From the NCBI GenBank assembly GCA_964522215.1, contig CAZFVR010000001.1, positions 103,071-167,070 on the forward strand: 64,000 nucleotides of DNA, in the 5' to 3' direction. The position numbers were made by a program, and so were the translations under genes. Below the pieces are notes generated by a model, which did not search any database, had not been told where the DNA came from, and saw only the letters and a program-made list of their open reading frames with translations. How positions within the stretch are numbered: the first letter of the stretch is position 1; every line of letters begins with the position of its first letter. Source of the stretch: CAG-390 sp964522215. Lineage in GTDB: Bacteria > Bacillota > Clostridia > Oscillospirales > CAG-272. This document shows positions 26,395-35,355 of this stretch, piece after piece.

Positions 26395-27126
26395 TCATCC
26401 GGCGCCGCCCGTGCGGACATCAAATATCTTTGCCCCGCGCAAAAGCTCGGCTGTGGTGTGCTTTAGGCGGTCAAGCCTATCCTCCCCAAGAGCCGCCAGA
26501 CCGCGCGCGGTCCGTGTGCGATCATTTCGCACGGCATCGGTATGTATATCACTGCCCACGGCAATGATATCGCCGCTATCCACCCACTCAAGCAGTCGTT
26601 TGCGCCGCCACGGCAGTCTTGTGCCCAATGCCGAAAGGTTGAGCTGTCCTTTCATGCCCAAGGCAAACAGCGCCTCCGCCGCCTCCGGGTCATATCTGTC
26701 AAGATGCGCAAATACAACGGTAAAGCCCGCCGCGCGGATGGCGGTAACGGTATCAAGAATATCATCCTCCCACCTTGCAAACGGCATTTCAAGCAGCATC
26801 ACCGATGTACCGAGTATGCAAAGCTCGTCAAGTTCAGGCATACGTTCAAGATGCGGGCATACCGCCACCTCCGCACCGATACAGGTGGGACACCACTCCG
26901 GGCGGCGAATACGCTCAAACTCGGCGGCAGCCGCGGCACGTATGCGGCGGAATTTTGAAATATTCGTTTTTGCGGGATAAAAATGGGGTGTGGCGACCGC
27001 TATGCCCGTGCCGAGCTCACAAAGCTCCCTCATCTCCGCCTCGGTATCCGCGGCCCCGGTCGAACCGTGATCCGCACCCGGAAGTATATGCGTGTGAAGG
27101 TCAAAATACACAGCGCCCTCTTGCAT
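26395..27126 (-). CDS. CpsB-like PHP-family phosphatase, divergent motifs
   Basis: A 243-residue protein of the PHP family related to CpsB/YwqE tyrosine phosphatases of capsule control. It shows the metal-binding DLHTHILPGADHGS, LLEMPFA, VFAHLDRY and VGSDIHTDAVR. Compared with the usual IDDGA and AHPERY signatures, it has ADHGS and AHLDRY, so its metal site may differ. No bacterial tyrosine kinase gene is in the window. The start at 27124-27126 follows AGAGGGGA. A consensus promoter is upstream. The pairing with CapA suggests a surface-polymer role, which is an inference. Confidence 0.8.
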   Translation of the reverse strand: MQEGAVYFDLHTHILPGADHGSTGAADTEAEMRELCELGTGIAVATPHFYPAKTNISKFRRIRAAAAAEFERIRRPEWCPTCIGAEVAVCPHLERMPELDELCILGTSVMLLEMPFARWEDDILDTVTAIRAAGFTVVFAHLDRYDPEAAEALFALGMKGQLNLSALGTRLPWRRKRLLEWVDSGDIIAVGSDIHTDAVRNDRTRTARGLAALGEDRLDRLKHTTAELLRGAKIFDVRTGGAG

Positions 27127-27190
27127 GATCGTCCCCTCTTTCTTTTTGCTTTTATCTGCCCTCGGTATTGCTTGGGGTTTTATTTTGGTT

Positions 27191-27210
27191 CCGGCACACT
27201 GCCGGCACAC
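27191..27210. repeat. Short direct repeat in cpsB-like leader
   Basis: CCGGCACAC occurs twice in tandem (27191-27199 and 27202-27210), between the promoter and the start codon of the CpsB-like gene. No function is evident. Confidence 0.35.
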
Positions 27211-27227
27211 TTTCGATTACGAATACT

Positions 27228-27256
27228 ATTTTACCACATAAGCGGTGGGTTGTCAA
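27228..27256 (-). promoter_or_regulatory. SigA-type promoter of the cpsB-capA pair
   Basis: On the minus strand TTGACA (27256-27251) and TAAAAT (27233-27228) with a 17-base spacer, directly downstream of the terminator of the preceding gene. Confidence 0.8.
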
Positions 27257-27257
27257 T

Positions 27258-27296
27258 TAAAATTTTGCCACCCGCCGAGTTATGCTCGGCGGGTGG
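27258..27296 (-). terminator. Terminator after the jelly-roll-like lipoprotein gene
   Basis: CCACCCGCCGAG (27268-27279) and CTCGGCGGGTGG (27285-27296) form a perfect 12-bp stem. On the minus strand it is followed by CAAAATTTTAATTG. Confidence 0.85.
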
Positions 27297-27336
27297 CGTT
27301 TGACCGCGACAGACTGCCACGGATATTTGACTTAGT

Positions 27337-28410
27337 TTACTGCTTTACCTGCTTAAGATAATCGGCAATTGCATTCTCGTATGCAGTGGTAGTGGCATCG
27401 AGAGGCTCTTCGCCTATACCTGTCCAGACCTTGATATTGTCAACATAGCTGTCGATCTTACCACCGGTCTTGAGGGCGATGGCGTAGCTGTCAAGCAGAC
27501 CCCAGTAGGCCATGCCACCAGCACCCGCATCTGCCTTGGAAACGCAAACGAACTCGCCTGTGGGGCTTTCGTTATCACGAATGTAAGCAGAGGGTCCCGC
27601 CTCGGCATCCATCACCCATCTGATGGTAAGATCCTTACCGAGAAGGGGCGATGCCGTGCTGTCGTATGTAAGGCCGTAGAGCTTATAGGCGATAGAGGAG
27701 CCTGTGCTGTCATCCGTACCTGCGGCATAGAAATCACTGCCCTTGGCATCATATGTGGACCAGCTGGAGAAGCGGACCTGGTTGTTGGCGGTGCCTCTGG
27801 CGCGGAGGTGGAAGCTGTTGTAGATATCGCTTCCGCCGTAGTTGGCTATCATGCAAACATAGCGGTCGGGCTTGGATACTGCCTGGTAGTTGACATCATA
27901 CTGGATGGTGTAGCTGCCAACGGCCGCGGGCTTCATGTAATCATCACCTGCGATGAGGATATAGGAGTCGCCACCTTCGATGGCGCCATCGTTATAGTTG
28001 ACCAGTTTAAGTCTGCCGCCCTCTATAGAGTAGACGGTAGTGTTATCGGTGATAGCGCCATCCACTTTGTTGCGGATCTGCCAGCCGAGAAGGGCTGCCA
28101 CGGCATCATTACCGGTAGTATCGGGGAGAGTATCGAAGTCATAGTTGATGACCATAAGACCATCGGCTATCTGCGGAACGGGGGTCTCGGGCGGATCAGT
28201 CTGCGGAGGATCGGTAGGTTCGGGAGCTTTAGTTGTCTCCGGCGCTTTTTCCTTGGTCGTTTCCGCGGGTGCGTTGCCTGATTCGGATGGACCTTTTGAC
28301 TGAGCGGGGGGTTCGGTCGTGTTTTCGCCGCCGCTACCGCCGCCTTGGCAGCCGGCAAGGACGACAAGGATCATTAACAATGCAAGAATTAAAGACAGTG
28401 TTCTTTTCAT
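27337..28410 (-). CDS. Lipoprotein with probable beta-sandwich domain
   Basis: A 357-residue lipoprotein with lipobox LAGC, then a Pro/Thr/Glu linker of about 55 residues. The folded part (about 85-335) begins INYDFDTLPDTTGNDAVAALLGW and continues with many short strands, ending DSYVDNIKVWTG. The pattern is that of a concanavalin/LamG-type jelly roll as used for sugar binding, but I cannot name a family. AAAGGAAA precedes the ATG. It has its own promoter (28450-28478) and terminator, so it is a single-gene unit. Confidence 0.75.
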   Translation of the reverse strand: MKRTLSLILALLMILVVLAGCQGGGSGGENTTEPPAQSKGPSESGNAPAETTKEKAPETTKAPEPTDPPQTDPPETPVPQIADGLMVINYDFDTLPDTTGNDAVAALLGWQIRNKVDGAITDNTTVYSIEGGRLKLVNYNDGAIEGGDSYILIAGDDYMKPAAVGSYTIQYDVNYQAVSKPDRYVCMIANYGGSDIYNSFHLRARGTANNQVRFSSWSTYDAKGSDFYAAGTDDSTGSSIAYKLYGLTYDSTASPLLGKDLTIRWVMDAEAGPSAYIRDNESPTGEFVCVSKADAGAGGMAYWGLLDSYAIALKTGGKIDSYVDNIKVWTGIGEEPLDATTTAYENAIADYLKQVKQ

Positions 28411-28449
28411 GGTGGATCGATTTCCTTTCCAAAATAAGTTTGTACAATT

Positions 28450-28478
28450 ATGTTATCACATTTTTCGCGAGTTGTCAA
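28450..28478 (-). promoter_or_regulatory. Promoter of the jelly-roll-like lipoprotein gene
   Basis: TTGACA (28478-28473) and TAACAT (28455-28450) on the minus strand with a 17-base spacer. Confidence 0.7.
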
Positions 28479-28569
28479 TATATTTTTGTGATAAAATGAT
28501 AAAAAATCGATATTTTTTTATCTTGCGTGTGGCATGTTTTACAACAGCCACGCAAAAGGCGGCCGGCGG

Positions 28570-28598
28570 TTGCAATTTTGCCCGCAATGTGGTATAAT
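28570..28598 (+). promoter_or_regulatory. Promoter of the RNA methyltransferase gene
   Basis: TTGCAA (28570-28575) and TATAAT (28593-28598) with a 17-base spacer, 76 bp before the start codon. Confidence 0.7.
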
Positions 28599-28674
28599 AA
28601 TGGTATTGCATTTGTTATATTTCTTGCAAGATCGATCTTGCCGCTCGCTCGCGGGCGGCGGAATGGAGCCATAA

Positions 28675-29820
28675 ATGACATCCGACCATACGACCCTTAC
28701 ATACGTAGCCACCTGCCTTTTCGGGCTTGAGCGACTCCTCGGCGCGGAGATAGATGCGCTGGGGCTGCGGCGCATATCCACCATGGACGGCCGCGTGACC
28801 TTTACCGGCACGCCGCTTGACTGTGCCCGCGCAAATATCGGACTGCGCTGTGCCGAGCGAGTTTACATTCTGCTTGGCAGCTTTCCTGCCCCAAGCTTTG
28901 ACGAGCTTTACGAGGGCGTGCATGCCCTGCCGCTTGAGGACTTTATAGGGGCAGAGGACGCCTTTCCCGTCAAGGGGCATTCGATAAAGAGCCGCCTGAC
29001 CTCCATCCCCGACTGCCAAAGGATAATCAAAAAGGCGGCCGCCGACAGGCTTGGGCAAAAATACGGCCTTTTGCGCATGCCGGAGAGCGGCGTTAAATAT
29101 CAGATAGAATTTTTCATATTTAAAGATAACGCATCGATAATGATAGACACCTCAGGCGTTGCACTGCACAAGCGCGGCTACCGTCCCGAGGCAAATGCCG
29201 CGCCACTGCGCGAGACCTTGGCCGCCGCGTTGGTGCTGACCTCTCGCCTGCGCGAGGATACCATGCTTTGGGATCCCTTTTGCGGCTCGGGTACGATCGC
29301 AATTGAGGGTGCTATGATCATGACCAATCGCGCCCCCGGGCTTTTTCGCTCCTTTGCGGGAGAGGATCTTGCCTGCTTGCCCGCCGATATTTGGGAGACG
29401 GCGCGGGATGAGGCGGAGGCCGCGGTGCGTGACACCGACTTTCACGCTCGCGGCTCGGATATAGATCCCGCCGCCATCGAGACCGCAAGAGCGAACGCTC
29501 GCCGCGCGGGCGTTTCCAAGTACATCGACTTTTTTGAGGCGGATGCCACAAAGATCAAAAAGACGGACTGCCGCGGCACGCTGATATGCAATCCGCCGTA
29601 CGGCGAGCGGATGCTCTCGATGCGCGATGCGGAGATACTCTACCGTGCCATGGGGCGGACCTTTAGAGCCATGGAGCCGTGGCAGGTGTATGTTTTGACC
29701 TCCTGCGAGTATTTTGAGGAGCTTTACGGCCGCCGCGCCGATGCCGTGCGCAAGCTTTACAACGGCATGATCCCCTGCCGACTTTATCAGTTCTTTAAAA
29801 AGACACCCACCAAGCTTTGA
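28675..29820 (+). CDS. THUMP-domain RNA guanine methyltransferase (RlmL/YpsC type)
   Basis: A 381-residue SAM-dependent methyltransferase. Residues 1-160 hold the ferredoxin-like and THUMP RNA-binding region. The catalytic domain has the SAM motif DPFCGSGTIAIEGAMI and the N-methylation motif NPPYGERM. It matches the Firmicute YpsC group related to the N-terminal half of E. coli RlmL, which makes m2G in 23S rRNA; the exact site here is inferred. GGAG precedes the ATG at 28675. It has its own promoter and a terminator at 29856-29890. Confidence 0.88.
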   Translation: MTSDHTTLTYVATCLFGLERLLGAEIDALGLRRISTMDGRVTFTGTPLDCARANIGLRCAERVYILLGSFPAPSFDELYEGVHALPLEDFIGAEDAFPVKGHSIKSRLTSIPDCQRIIKKAAADRLGQKYGLLRMPESGVKYQIEFFIFKDNASIMIDTSGVALHKRGYRPEANAAPLRETLAAALVLTSRLREDTMLWDPFCGSGTIAIEGAMIMTNRAPGLFRSFAGEDLACLPADIWETARDEAEAAVRDTDFHARGSDIDPAAIETARANARRAGVSKYIDFFEADATKIKKTDCRGTLICNPPYGERMLSMRDAEILYRAMGRTFRAMEPWQVYVLTSCEYFEELYGRRADAVRKLYNGMIPCRLYQFFKKTPTKL

Positions 29821-29855
29821 TATCGGATACATCCGCATAATATTTCAAGCACAAG

Positions 29856-29890
29856 CAGGACCTTGCCGCAGGGCACGGTCCTGTGTTTTT
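29856..29890 (+). terminator. Terminator after the RNA methyltransferase gene
   Basis: CAGGACC (29856-29862) pairs with GGTCCTG (29877-29883), with inner TGCC/GGCA pairs, followed by TGTTTTT. The rest of the 335-bp gap up to the ABC transporter is AT-rich and holds no gene that I can support. Confidence 0.75.
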
Positions 29891-30155
29891 ATATGCCGGC
29901 CGCCTGCGGGGGACTTGCCGCCGTGCAGTACAGTACAGCGTAATAATTTTAAAATTAGAATATCTGATTTAATATGCGGTAAATACAATTGCAACATTTC
30001 GATGTTAAAATTTATCTTACATTATACTCTGCATCTTCATATCCATCCGCCGCCGCGTGCGGAGGGGTGGCGACAACCGGGCTTTGACCGCATAATTACA
30101 TATCTGTTTGTAGAAAAAATAAAAATCACATAGCATTACAATAACGGAGGTATTG

Positions 30156-32849
30156 ATGCTCACACTAAAAGACATAAGAAAGAGCTACACCACGGGGGAC
30201 ACGACCGTGGAGGCGCTGAGAGGTCTTTCCCTCTCCTTTCGAGACAGCGAATTCGTATCGGTGCTTGGGCCTTCCGGTTGCGGCAAGACCACACTGCTTA
30301 ACATCATCGGCGGACTTGACAGATACACATCGGGACAGCTTGAGATAAACGGCAAGCCTACCGATTCCTTTTCCGACCGCGAGTGGGATGGCTACAGAAA
30401 CCACTCGGTTGGTTTTGTTTTTCAAAGCTATAATTTGATACCGCACCAGTCGGTACTATCAAATGTTGAGCTGGCACTGACCATCTCCGGCGTTGACCGT
30501 GCAGAGCGCCGCCGCCGTGCCAAGGAAGTGCTTGAACGCGTGGGACTTGGAGATCAGCTCCACAAAAAGCCCAACCAAATGTCGGGCGGGCAGATGCAGC
30601 GTGTGGCAATAGCGCGTGCGCTGGTAAACGACCCTGATATACTGCTGGCGGATGAGCCTACAGGTGCGCTTGACTCGGAGACGAGCGTTCAGGTAATGGA
30701 GATACTCAAGGAGGTCGCTCGCGACAGGCTCGTTATAATGGTGACCCACAACCCCGAGCTTGCCGAAAAGTATTCCACCCGTCTTGTTCGTCTGCTTGAC
30801 GGCAGGATGATAGATGACTCGGATCCCTACACACCGACTGATGAGGAAAAAGCGGCATCCGACAAAAAACGCGCCGAGAGCATTGCAAAAAAGAGCTCGC
30901 GCCGCGGCGGCCGGACCTCTATGTCCTTTACCACCGCCCTTTCGCTCTCCCTCAACAACCTGATGACCAAAAAGGCGCGAACCCTGCTTACATCCTTTGC
31001 GGGCAGTATAGGCATTATCGGCATTGCTCTGATACTTTCCCTGCAAACAGGAGTGCAAGCCTACATCTCACGCATGCAGGAGGACACCCTTTCCTCCTAC
31101 CCGATAACGATAGAGGCGGAAAGCGTTGATATGACCAGCCTCATCTCCTCGATAAGGGGCAACCGCTCGGGCAGCGATGTTGAGCATGAGGATGGCAAAA
31201 TATACACGAACAATATCTATACGGAGCTTGTAAACACCATGCTCTCAGAGATACGCTCAAACGACCTTGTGGCCTTTAAGCGCGTACTTGATGACCCGAA
31301 CAGCGATTTTGCGAAGTATGTCTCATCTGTAAAATACACCTATGATATCGACCTCAATATCTATCGCTCCGGCACTCCGTCCGGGCTGATACAGGTAAAC
31401 CCCAGCCCGCTGATAGCGGAGATGATGTCCTCCGGCGGTATGTCGATGACGCAGGAGATAAGCAGTATGGCATCCTCCATGTACAGAATGAATGTATGGG
31501 AGGAGATGATAGATGACGAGGAGCTGATGAACGCGCAATATGACTGCATTGCGGGTCGTTGGCCGGAGAACTACAATGAGGTAATGATAGTTGTTGATAA
31601 AAACAACTCGATCAGTGACCTTGTGCTCTACACCCTCGGCATCAAGGATCAATCAGAGGCAAGCGAGCTGTTTGATAAGCTCATGCGCGGCGAAACGCTT
31701 GAGACGGATGACACCGTGTACAGCTATGATGATCTTTTGAACCTTGAATTTACAATGCTGACTACTCCCGATGGCTACACCTATGATGAGACGAGCGGTT
31801 GCTGGGAGAACGTTGGCGATCTTGGCAACACAAACACAGCACGCGACCCGGATAAGCTCGAATCTCTCCTGAAAGAGCGCGGTATCACAATAAAGGTAGT
31901 CGGCATCATCCGCCCCAGTGACGAGGCGGTGGCATCCTCTATCGGTGGCTCCGTGGTCTACACCTCGGCACTCACACGCGAATACATCCGCCTCTCCGAG
32001 GAGAGCGAAGTCATAAAGGCACAGCTGGCCGATCCGGATACCGATATCCTCACAGGCATTCCCTTCTCCCGCAATGACGGCTCGGGTGTGACGATAGAGG
32101 ACGTTCGCGCCTACATTGCCACCCTTCCCGACGATCAGCGCACACAGCTTGAGGGCTATATCACCACAATGACGGATGAGCAGGTGATAGCCATGTTCAA
32201 GCAGTATATCCCCACCACCAATGCGACCTTTGAGGGCAACCTTAAAAAGCTCGGGCGAGCGGATCTTGACTCGCCAAGGACCATCAGCATCTACGCCAAG
32301 ACCTTTAGCGACAAGGACGAGATAGCAGCCTTGATCGAGGCCTATAATGCCGAGGCAGAGGCTCGCGGCGACAGCGACATGACGATAAAATACACCGATT
32401 ATGTAAAGCTGCTCATGTCCTCCATCACCACCGTAATAGATGTCATCTCCGGAATACTGATCGCCTTTGTTGCGATATCCCTTGTTGTTTCTTCGATAAT
32501 GATCGGCATCATCACCTACATCTCGGTGCTTGAGCGCACCAAGGAGATAGGTATACTCCGCGCCATGGGTGCATCAAAGCAGGATGTATCAAGAGTTTTC
32601 AATGCAGAGACCTTTATTGTGGGCAGTGTTTCCGGCTTGATCGGCATAGGCATCACGCTGCTGCTGTTGATACCAACGAATATCGCAATACACCACTTCT
32701 CCGGTATGGATAATATCGGCGCGGTACTGCCGCTTGGCGGATCGATCGGTCTTATCATTGTCAGCATCCTGATGACTCTGATAGCGGGGCTCCTCCCCTC
32801 TCGCTTGGCGGCGAAAAAGGACCCGGTGATCGCCCTGCGTACCGAATGA
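30156..32849 (+). CDS. ABC transporter, fused ATPase and FtsX-type permease
   Basis: An 897-residue MacB-like polypeptide. Residues 1-225 are the ATPase: Walker A GPSGCGKTTLLN, signature SGGQMQRVAIARAL, Walker B ILLADEPTGALD and the switch His in MVTHNPE. A basic linker follows, then a membrane helix (about 280-300), a large external domain (about 300-750) and three C-terminal membrane helices with the FtsX motif ERTKEIGILRAMGASKQDVSRVF. MacB/FtsX systems move lipoproteins or peptides or transmit force, rather than import solutes; the substrate is unknown. The ATG at 30156 follows GGAGG by five bases. It stands alone between terminators. Confidence 0.9.
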   Translation: MLTLKDIRKSYTTGDTTVEALRGLSLSFRDSEFVSVLGPSGCGKTTLLNIIGGLDRYTSGQLEINGKPTDSFSDREWDGYRNHSVGFVFQSYNLIPHQSVLSNVELALTISGVDRAERRRRAKEVLERVGLGDQLHKKPNQMSGGQMQRVAIARALVNDPDILLADEPTGALDSETSVQVMEILKEVARDRLVIMVTHNPELAEKYSTRLVRLLDGRMIDDSDPYTPTDEEKAASDKKRAESIAKKSSRRGGRTSMSFTTALSLSLNNLMTKKARTLLTSFAGSIGIIGIALILSLQTGVQAYISRMQEDTLSSYPITIEAESVDMTSLISSIRGNRSGSDVEHEDGKIYTNNIYTELVNTMLSEIRSNDLVAFKRVLDDPNSDFAKYVSSVKYTYDIDLNIYRSGTPSGLIQVNPSPLIAEMMSSGGMSMTQEISSMASSMYRMNVWEEMIDDEELMNAQYDCIAGRWPENYNEVMIVVDKNNSISDLVLYTLGIKDQSEASELFDKLMRGETLETDDTVYSYDDLLNLEFTMLTTPDGYTYDETSGCWENVGDLGNTNTARDPDKLESLLKERGITIKVVGIIRPSDEAVASSIGGSVVYTSALTREYIRLSEESEVIKAQLADPDTDILTGIPFSRNDGSGVTIEDVRAYIATLPDDQRTQLEGYITTMTDEQVIAMFKQYIPTTNATFEGNLKKLGRADLDSPRTISIYAKTFSDKDEIAALIEAYNAEAEARGDSDMTIKYTDYVKLLMSSITTVIDVISGILIAFVAISLVVSSIMIGIITYISVLERTKEIGILRAMGASKQDVSRVFNAETFIVGSVSGLIGIGITLLLLIPTNIAIHHFSGMDNIGAVLPLGGSIGLIIVSILMTLIAGLLPSRLAAKKDPVIALRTE

Positions 32850-32871
32850 TCGCCAACAAAAGATCATATTC

Positions 32872-32905
32872 AAGGGACTGCCCCGCGCAGTCCCTTGTTC
32901 TTTTG
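32872..32905 (+). terminator. Terminator after the ABC transporter gene
   Basis: AAGGGACTGC (32872-32881) and GCAGTCCCTT (32887-32896) form a perfect 10-bp stem, followed by GTTCTTTTG. Confidence 0.88.
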
Positions 32906-32926
32906 TCTTGCTTAACATCATAAAAA

Positions 32927-33116
32927 CTTAAGGCACCACCGTACAATTCTTTTCATTCAATTGCGCCGTCAGAAAATTTGTCAGATAGTCAGATAAAACA
33001 TATTTTCGCGCGTGTAGCTTATCCCACGCTAAGGAAAATTGTGAAATATGATAGGTCTTATGCAAGCAAGTGGACGGAAAAGGCACCGGCCGTGAATTGC
33101 GCGGTGTTGCCTTAAG
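32927..33116. mobile_element. MITE-like 190-bp element with terminal inverted repeats
   Basis: The ends (32927-32949 and 33094-33116) are inverted repeats matching at 20 of 23 positions, beginning CTTAAGGCA and ending TGCCTTAAG. A second inner pair, CCGTC near 32968 and GACGG near 33074, extends the fold. It holds no coding frame and sits neatly between the terminator of one gene and the promoter of the next. I could not identify a clear target duplication, and there is no second copy in this window. A structured RNA or regulatory hairpin is the alternative. Confidence 0.5.
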
Positions 33117-33118
33117 TA

Positions 33119-33147
33119 TTGAAAAATCTGCCGTAATGTGATATACT
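33119..33147 (+). promoter_or_regulatory. Promoter of the glycerate kinase gene
   Basis: TTGAAA (33119-33124) and TATACT (33142-33147) with a 17-base spacer, starting 2 bp after the inverted-repeat element ends. Confidence 0.7.
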
Positions 33148-33189
33148 ATTGATATAACTCTTTTAACCATCGGTACCGAACAAAGAAAA

Positions 33190-34320
33190 ATGAAAAAGAT
33201 CATAATAGCTCCGGATTCCTTTAAGGGAAGCATATCTGCCGCGGATGCGGCTGAGGCCATAGCGCACGGCATATCCGCAGCATGCCCCGAATATCAAATA
33301 AAAAAGCTGCCCATTGCAGACGGCGGTGAAGGAACGCTTGATGCGATCCTTCCATTGCATGACAGATCCTGCGCCGACATCCTAAACACCTATCTCGCGC
33401 CGATACGTGCGGAGTTTGGGGTGCTTGGCGGTACTGCCGTTATCGAATCGGCTCGCGCGGTGGGGCTGGAGCTTACACCGCCCGCGGCACGCCGCCTTTC
33501 GCGCTCTACGAGCTTTGGTGTAGGTCAACTGATCACCGCCGCGCTGGATGGCGGGCATAAGAGCATTCTGCTGACCGTTGGCGGCACAGGCTCAAACGAC
33601 GGCGGTGCGGGCATGCTTGAGGCTCTTGGCGCCGCTTTTTATGACACCGAAGGCAGGCGCATGCGCGACATTCGCGCGGGCGAGCTTGAACGCATTACAA
33701 AAATAGATCTTGCAGGGCTTGACAGGCGTCTTTATAGCACAGAGATCACCATAGCGTGCGATGTCAAAAATCCTCTGCTCGGACGGACGGGTGCCACATA
33801 TGTCTACGGTCCGCAAAAGGGCGCGAAGAGGGGCGAGCTTGCCTCACTTGAGGACGGCATGCAAAGCTATGCGGATATCCTTGCGGCAACGCTCGGCGAG
33901 GATGCGCGACATGCGGCAGGTGCAGGCGCGGGCGGGGGCATCCCCTACCCGCTGATAAGCATATTCGGCGCACGCGTCACGCCGGGGATAGATGCCGTGC
34001 TTGATGCACTCTCATTTGATTCGCTCCTTGACGATACCGCCCTTGTGGTGACCGGCGAGGGGCAGATAGATGCGCAAACAGGCTGCGGAAAGGCAATAAT
34101 CGGTGTGGCCTCTCGTGCCGCCGCACGCTGCGTGCCGGTACTGGCATTGGCAGGGCGCTTTGTTGGGAACAGCGAGGATGCAAGACTTTCCGGACTTCGC
34201 GCCGTTCGCACGCTCGCAGAGTTGACAGATGACACGGAATATTCGATGCATCACGCAGCAGAGCTTTTGGAAAGGCTCGCCGCCATCGCCGTGCGGGATG
34301 TTCTTGAGGCAGATATCTGA
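33190..34320 (+). CDS. Glycerate kinase (GlxK/GarK family)
   Basis: A 376-residue cytoplasmic kinase that phosphorylates D-glycerate, feeding it to glycolysis. The family is recognised by IAPDSFKGSISAADAAEAI at the start, LPIADGGEGTLDA, VGGTGSNDGGAGMLEALGA and VTGEGQIDAQTGCGK. Length is typical. Whether it makes 2- or 3-phosphoglycerate is not decided by the sequence. The ribosome site is poor (only AAAGAAAA before the ATG). No glyoxylate or tartronate genes adjoin. The YdcF-like gene follows 41 bp on, probably in the same transcript. Confidence 0.92.
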   Translation: MKKIIIAPDSFKGSISAADAAEAIAHGISAACPEYQIKKLPIADGGEGTLDAILPLHDRSCADILNTYLAPIRAEFGVLGGTAVIESARAVGLELTPPAARRLSRSTSFGVGQLITAALDGGHKSILLTVGGTGSNDGGAGMLEALGAAFYDTEGRRMRDIRAGELERITKIDLAGLDRRLYSTEITIACDVKNPLLGRTGATYVYGPQKGAKRGELASLEDGMQSYADILAATLGEDARHAAGAGAGGGIPYPLISIFGARVTPGIDAVLDALSFDSLLDDTALVVTGEGQIDAQTGCGKAIIGVASRAAARCVPVLALAGRFVGNSEDARLSGLRAVRTLAELTDDTEYSMHHAAELLERLAAIAVRDVLEADI

Positions 34321-34361
34321 CCGCAAGCTTTTGCGATCTTTTTCGGAGGGAACCAAACAAA

Positions 34362-35105
34362 ATGAAAGACCAACTTCCAAGAATGATATTTCTAATACTT
34401 GGCGCGATAATAACGCTCAACGGTACGATAGCGGCGGCAACATCCAATTTTAATTCCGGCGTACTGCTTACGATCCTTTTGGGGATAGCTCTGCTTATCA
34501 TCGGCATATTTTTTGGTCACGCGGCGGCACTCCCCGCATGGATCCGGGTAATATTTTTTGCAGGCGTTTCGCTTTTTGCGGCAGCATCCGCCTTTTTGAT
34601 GATATACGGCAGCATCGACACCGCGGACGGTCACGAGGATGCCTTGATAGTGCTTGGCGCGGGTGTTCACGGGCGGACTCCCAGCCGTGCACTGCGCGCT
34701 CGGCTTGATGCCGCAGCGGCATACCTTGCGGAGCACGAGGATGTATATGTGGTCGTCAGCGGCGGGCAGGGTCCCCAGGAGGACATTACCGAGGCTGAGG
34801 CGATGGCGGAATATCTGATAAGTCACGGAATCAGCGAGGATCGCATACTGCGCGAGGAGGCGGCGACCAGCACCTATGAGAATTTTAAAAACTCGCGAGA
34901 GCTGATAGAGCAAAGATCCGGCAGTGATGCCAAGGCAGCATTTGTAACGAGCGAGTATCATATCTTTCGCGCAGGGATTATTGCCGCCGATTGCGGGCTT
35001 GACGATATAACGCACCTGCACAGCTCTACCCTGCCGAGTTTTTGGCTGCCAAGCCTTTTGCGCGAATGTTTGGCGATAGGAAAATACATTATTTTGGGAT
35101 CATAA
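34362..35105 (+). CDS. YdcF/SanA-like DUF218 membrane protein
   Basis: A 247-residue protein with three hydrophobic helices in the first 85 residues and an external or cytoplasmic DUF218 domain after them. Domain motifs are DALIVLGAGVHGRTPSRALRARLDAA, VVSGGQGPQEDITEAEAM, EEAATSTYENFKNS and VTSEYHIFRAGIIA. The family includes ElyC and SanA, linked to envelope integrity and vancomycin tolerance in enterobacteria; its chemistry is unproven. GGAGGG precedes the ATG. Confidence 0.88.
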   Translation: MKDQLPRMIFLILGAIITLNGTIAAATSNFNSGVLLTILLGIALLIIGIFFGHAAALPAWIRVIFFAGVSLFAAASAFLMIYGSIDTADGHEDALIVLGAGVHGRTPSRALRARLDAAAAYLAEHEDVYVVVSGGQGPQEDITEAEAMAEYLISHGISEDRILREEAATSTYENFKNSRELIEQRSGSDAKAAFVTSEYHIFRAGIIAADCGLDDITHLHSSTLPSFWLPSLLRECLAIGKYIILGS

Positions 35106-35179
35106 TAGTTTATTTCATATAAGATGGCAGATAGCCCCGATAAAATATCAGAAAAACTCAAAAAAATTCAAAAAAGGTA

Positions 35180-35208
35180 TTGACAAAGCGGGGCGAATCT
35201 GCTATAAT
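35180..35208 (+). promoter_or_regulatory. Consensus promoter of tRNA-Thr
   Basis: TTGACA (35180-35185) and TATAAT (35203-35208) with a 17-base spacer, ending 16 bp before the tRNA. Confidence 0.9.
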
Positions 35209-35224
35209 ATCTAACGTTGGGTCC

Positions 35225-35300
35225 GCTGCTATGGCTCAGTCGGTAGAGCACATCCTTGGTAAGGATGAGGTCGTCAGTTCGATTCTGACTAGCAGCTCCA
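35225..35300 (+). tRNA. tRNA-Thr(GGT)
   Basis: A complete 76-base cloverleaf: acceptor GCTGCTA/TAGCAGC, D-arm GCTC/GAGC, anticodon arm CATCC-TTGGTAA-GGATG giving anticodon GGT, T-arm GTCAG-TTCGATT-CTGAC. The discriminator base is T and CCA is encoded. It reads ACC and ACT codons. A perfect promoter precedes it and a terminator follows. Confidence 0.97.
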
Positions 35301-35301
35301 C

Positions 35302-35331
35302 AAAGCACCTGTCAAGGCAGGTGCTTTTTTG
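35302..35331 (+). terminator. Terminator after tRNA-Thr
   Basis: AAAGCACCTG (35302-35311) and CAGGTGCTTT (35318-35327) with a 6-base loop, followed by TTTG. Confidence 0.9.
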
Positions 35332-35355
35332 TTGCCAAAAATCCAAGGGCGGGTA

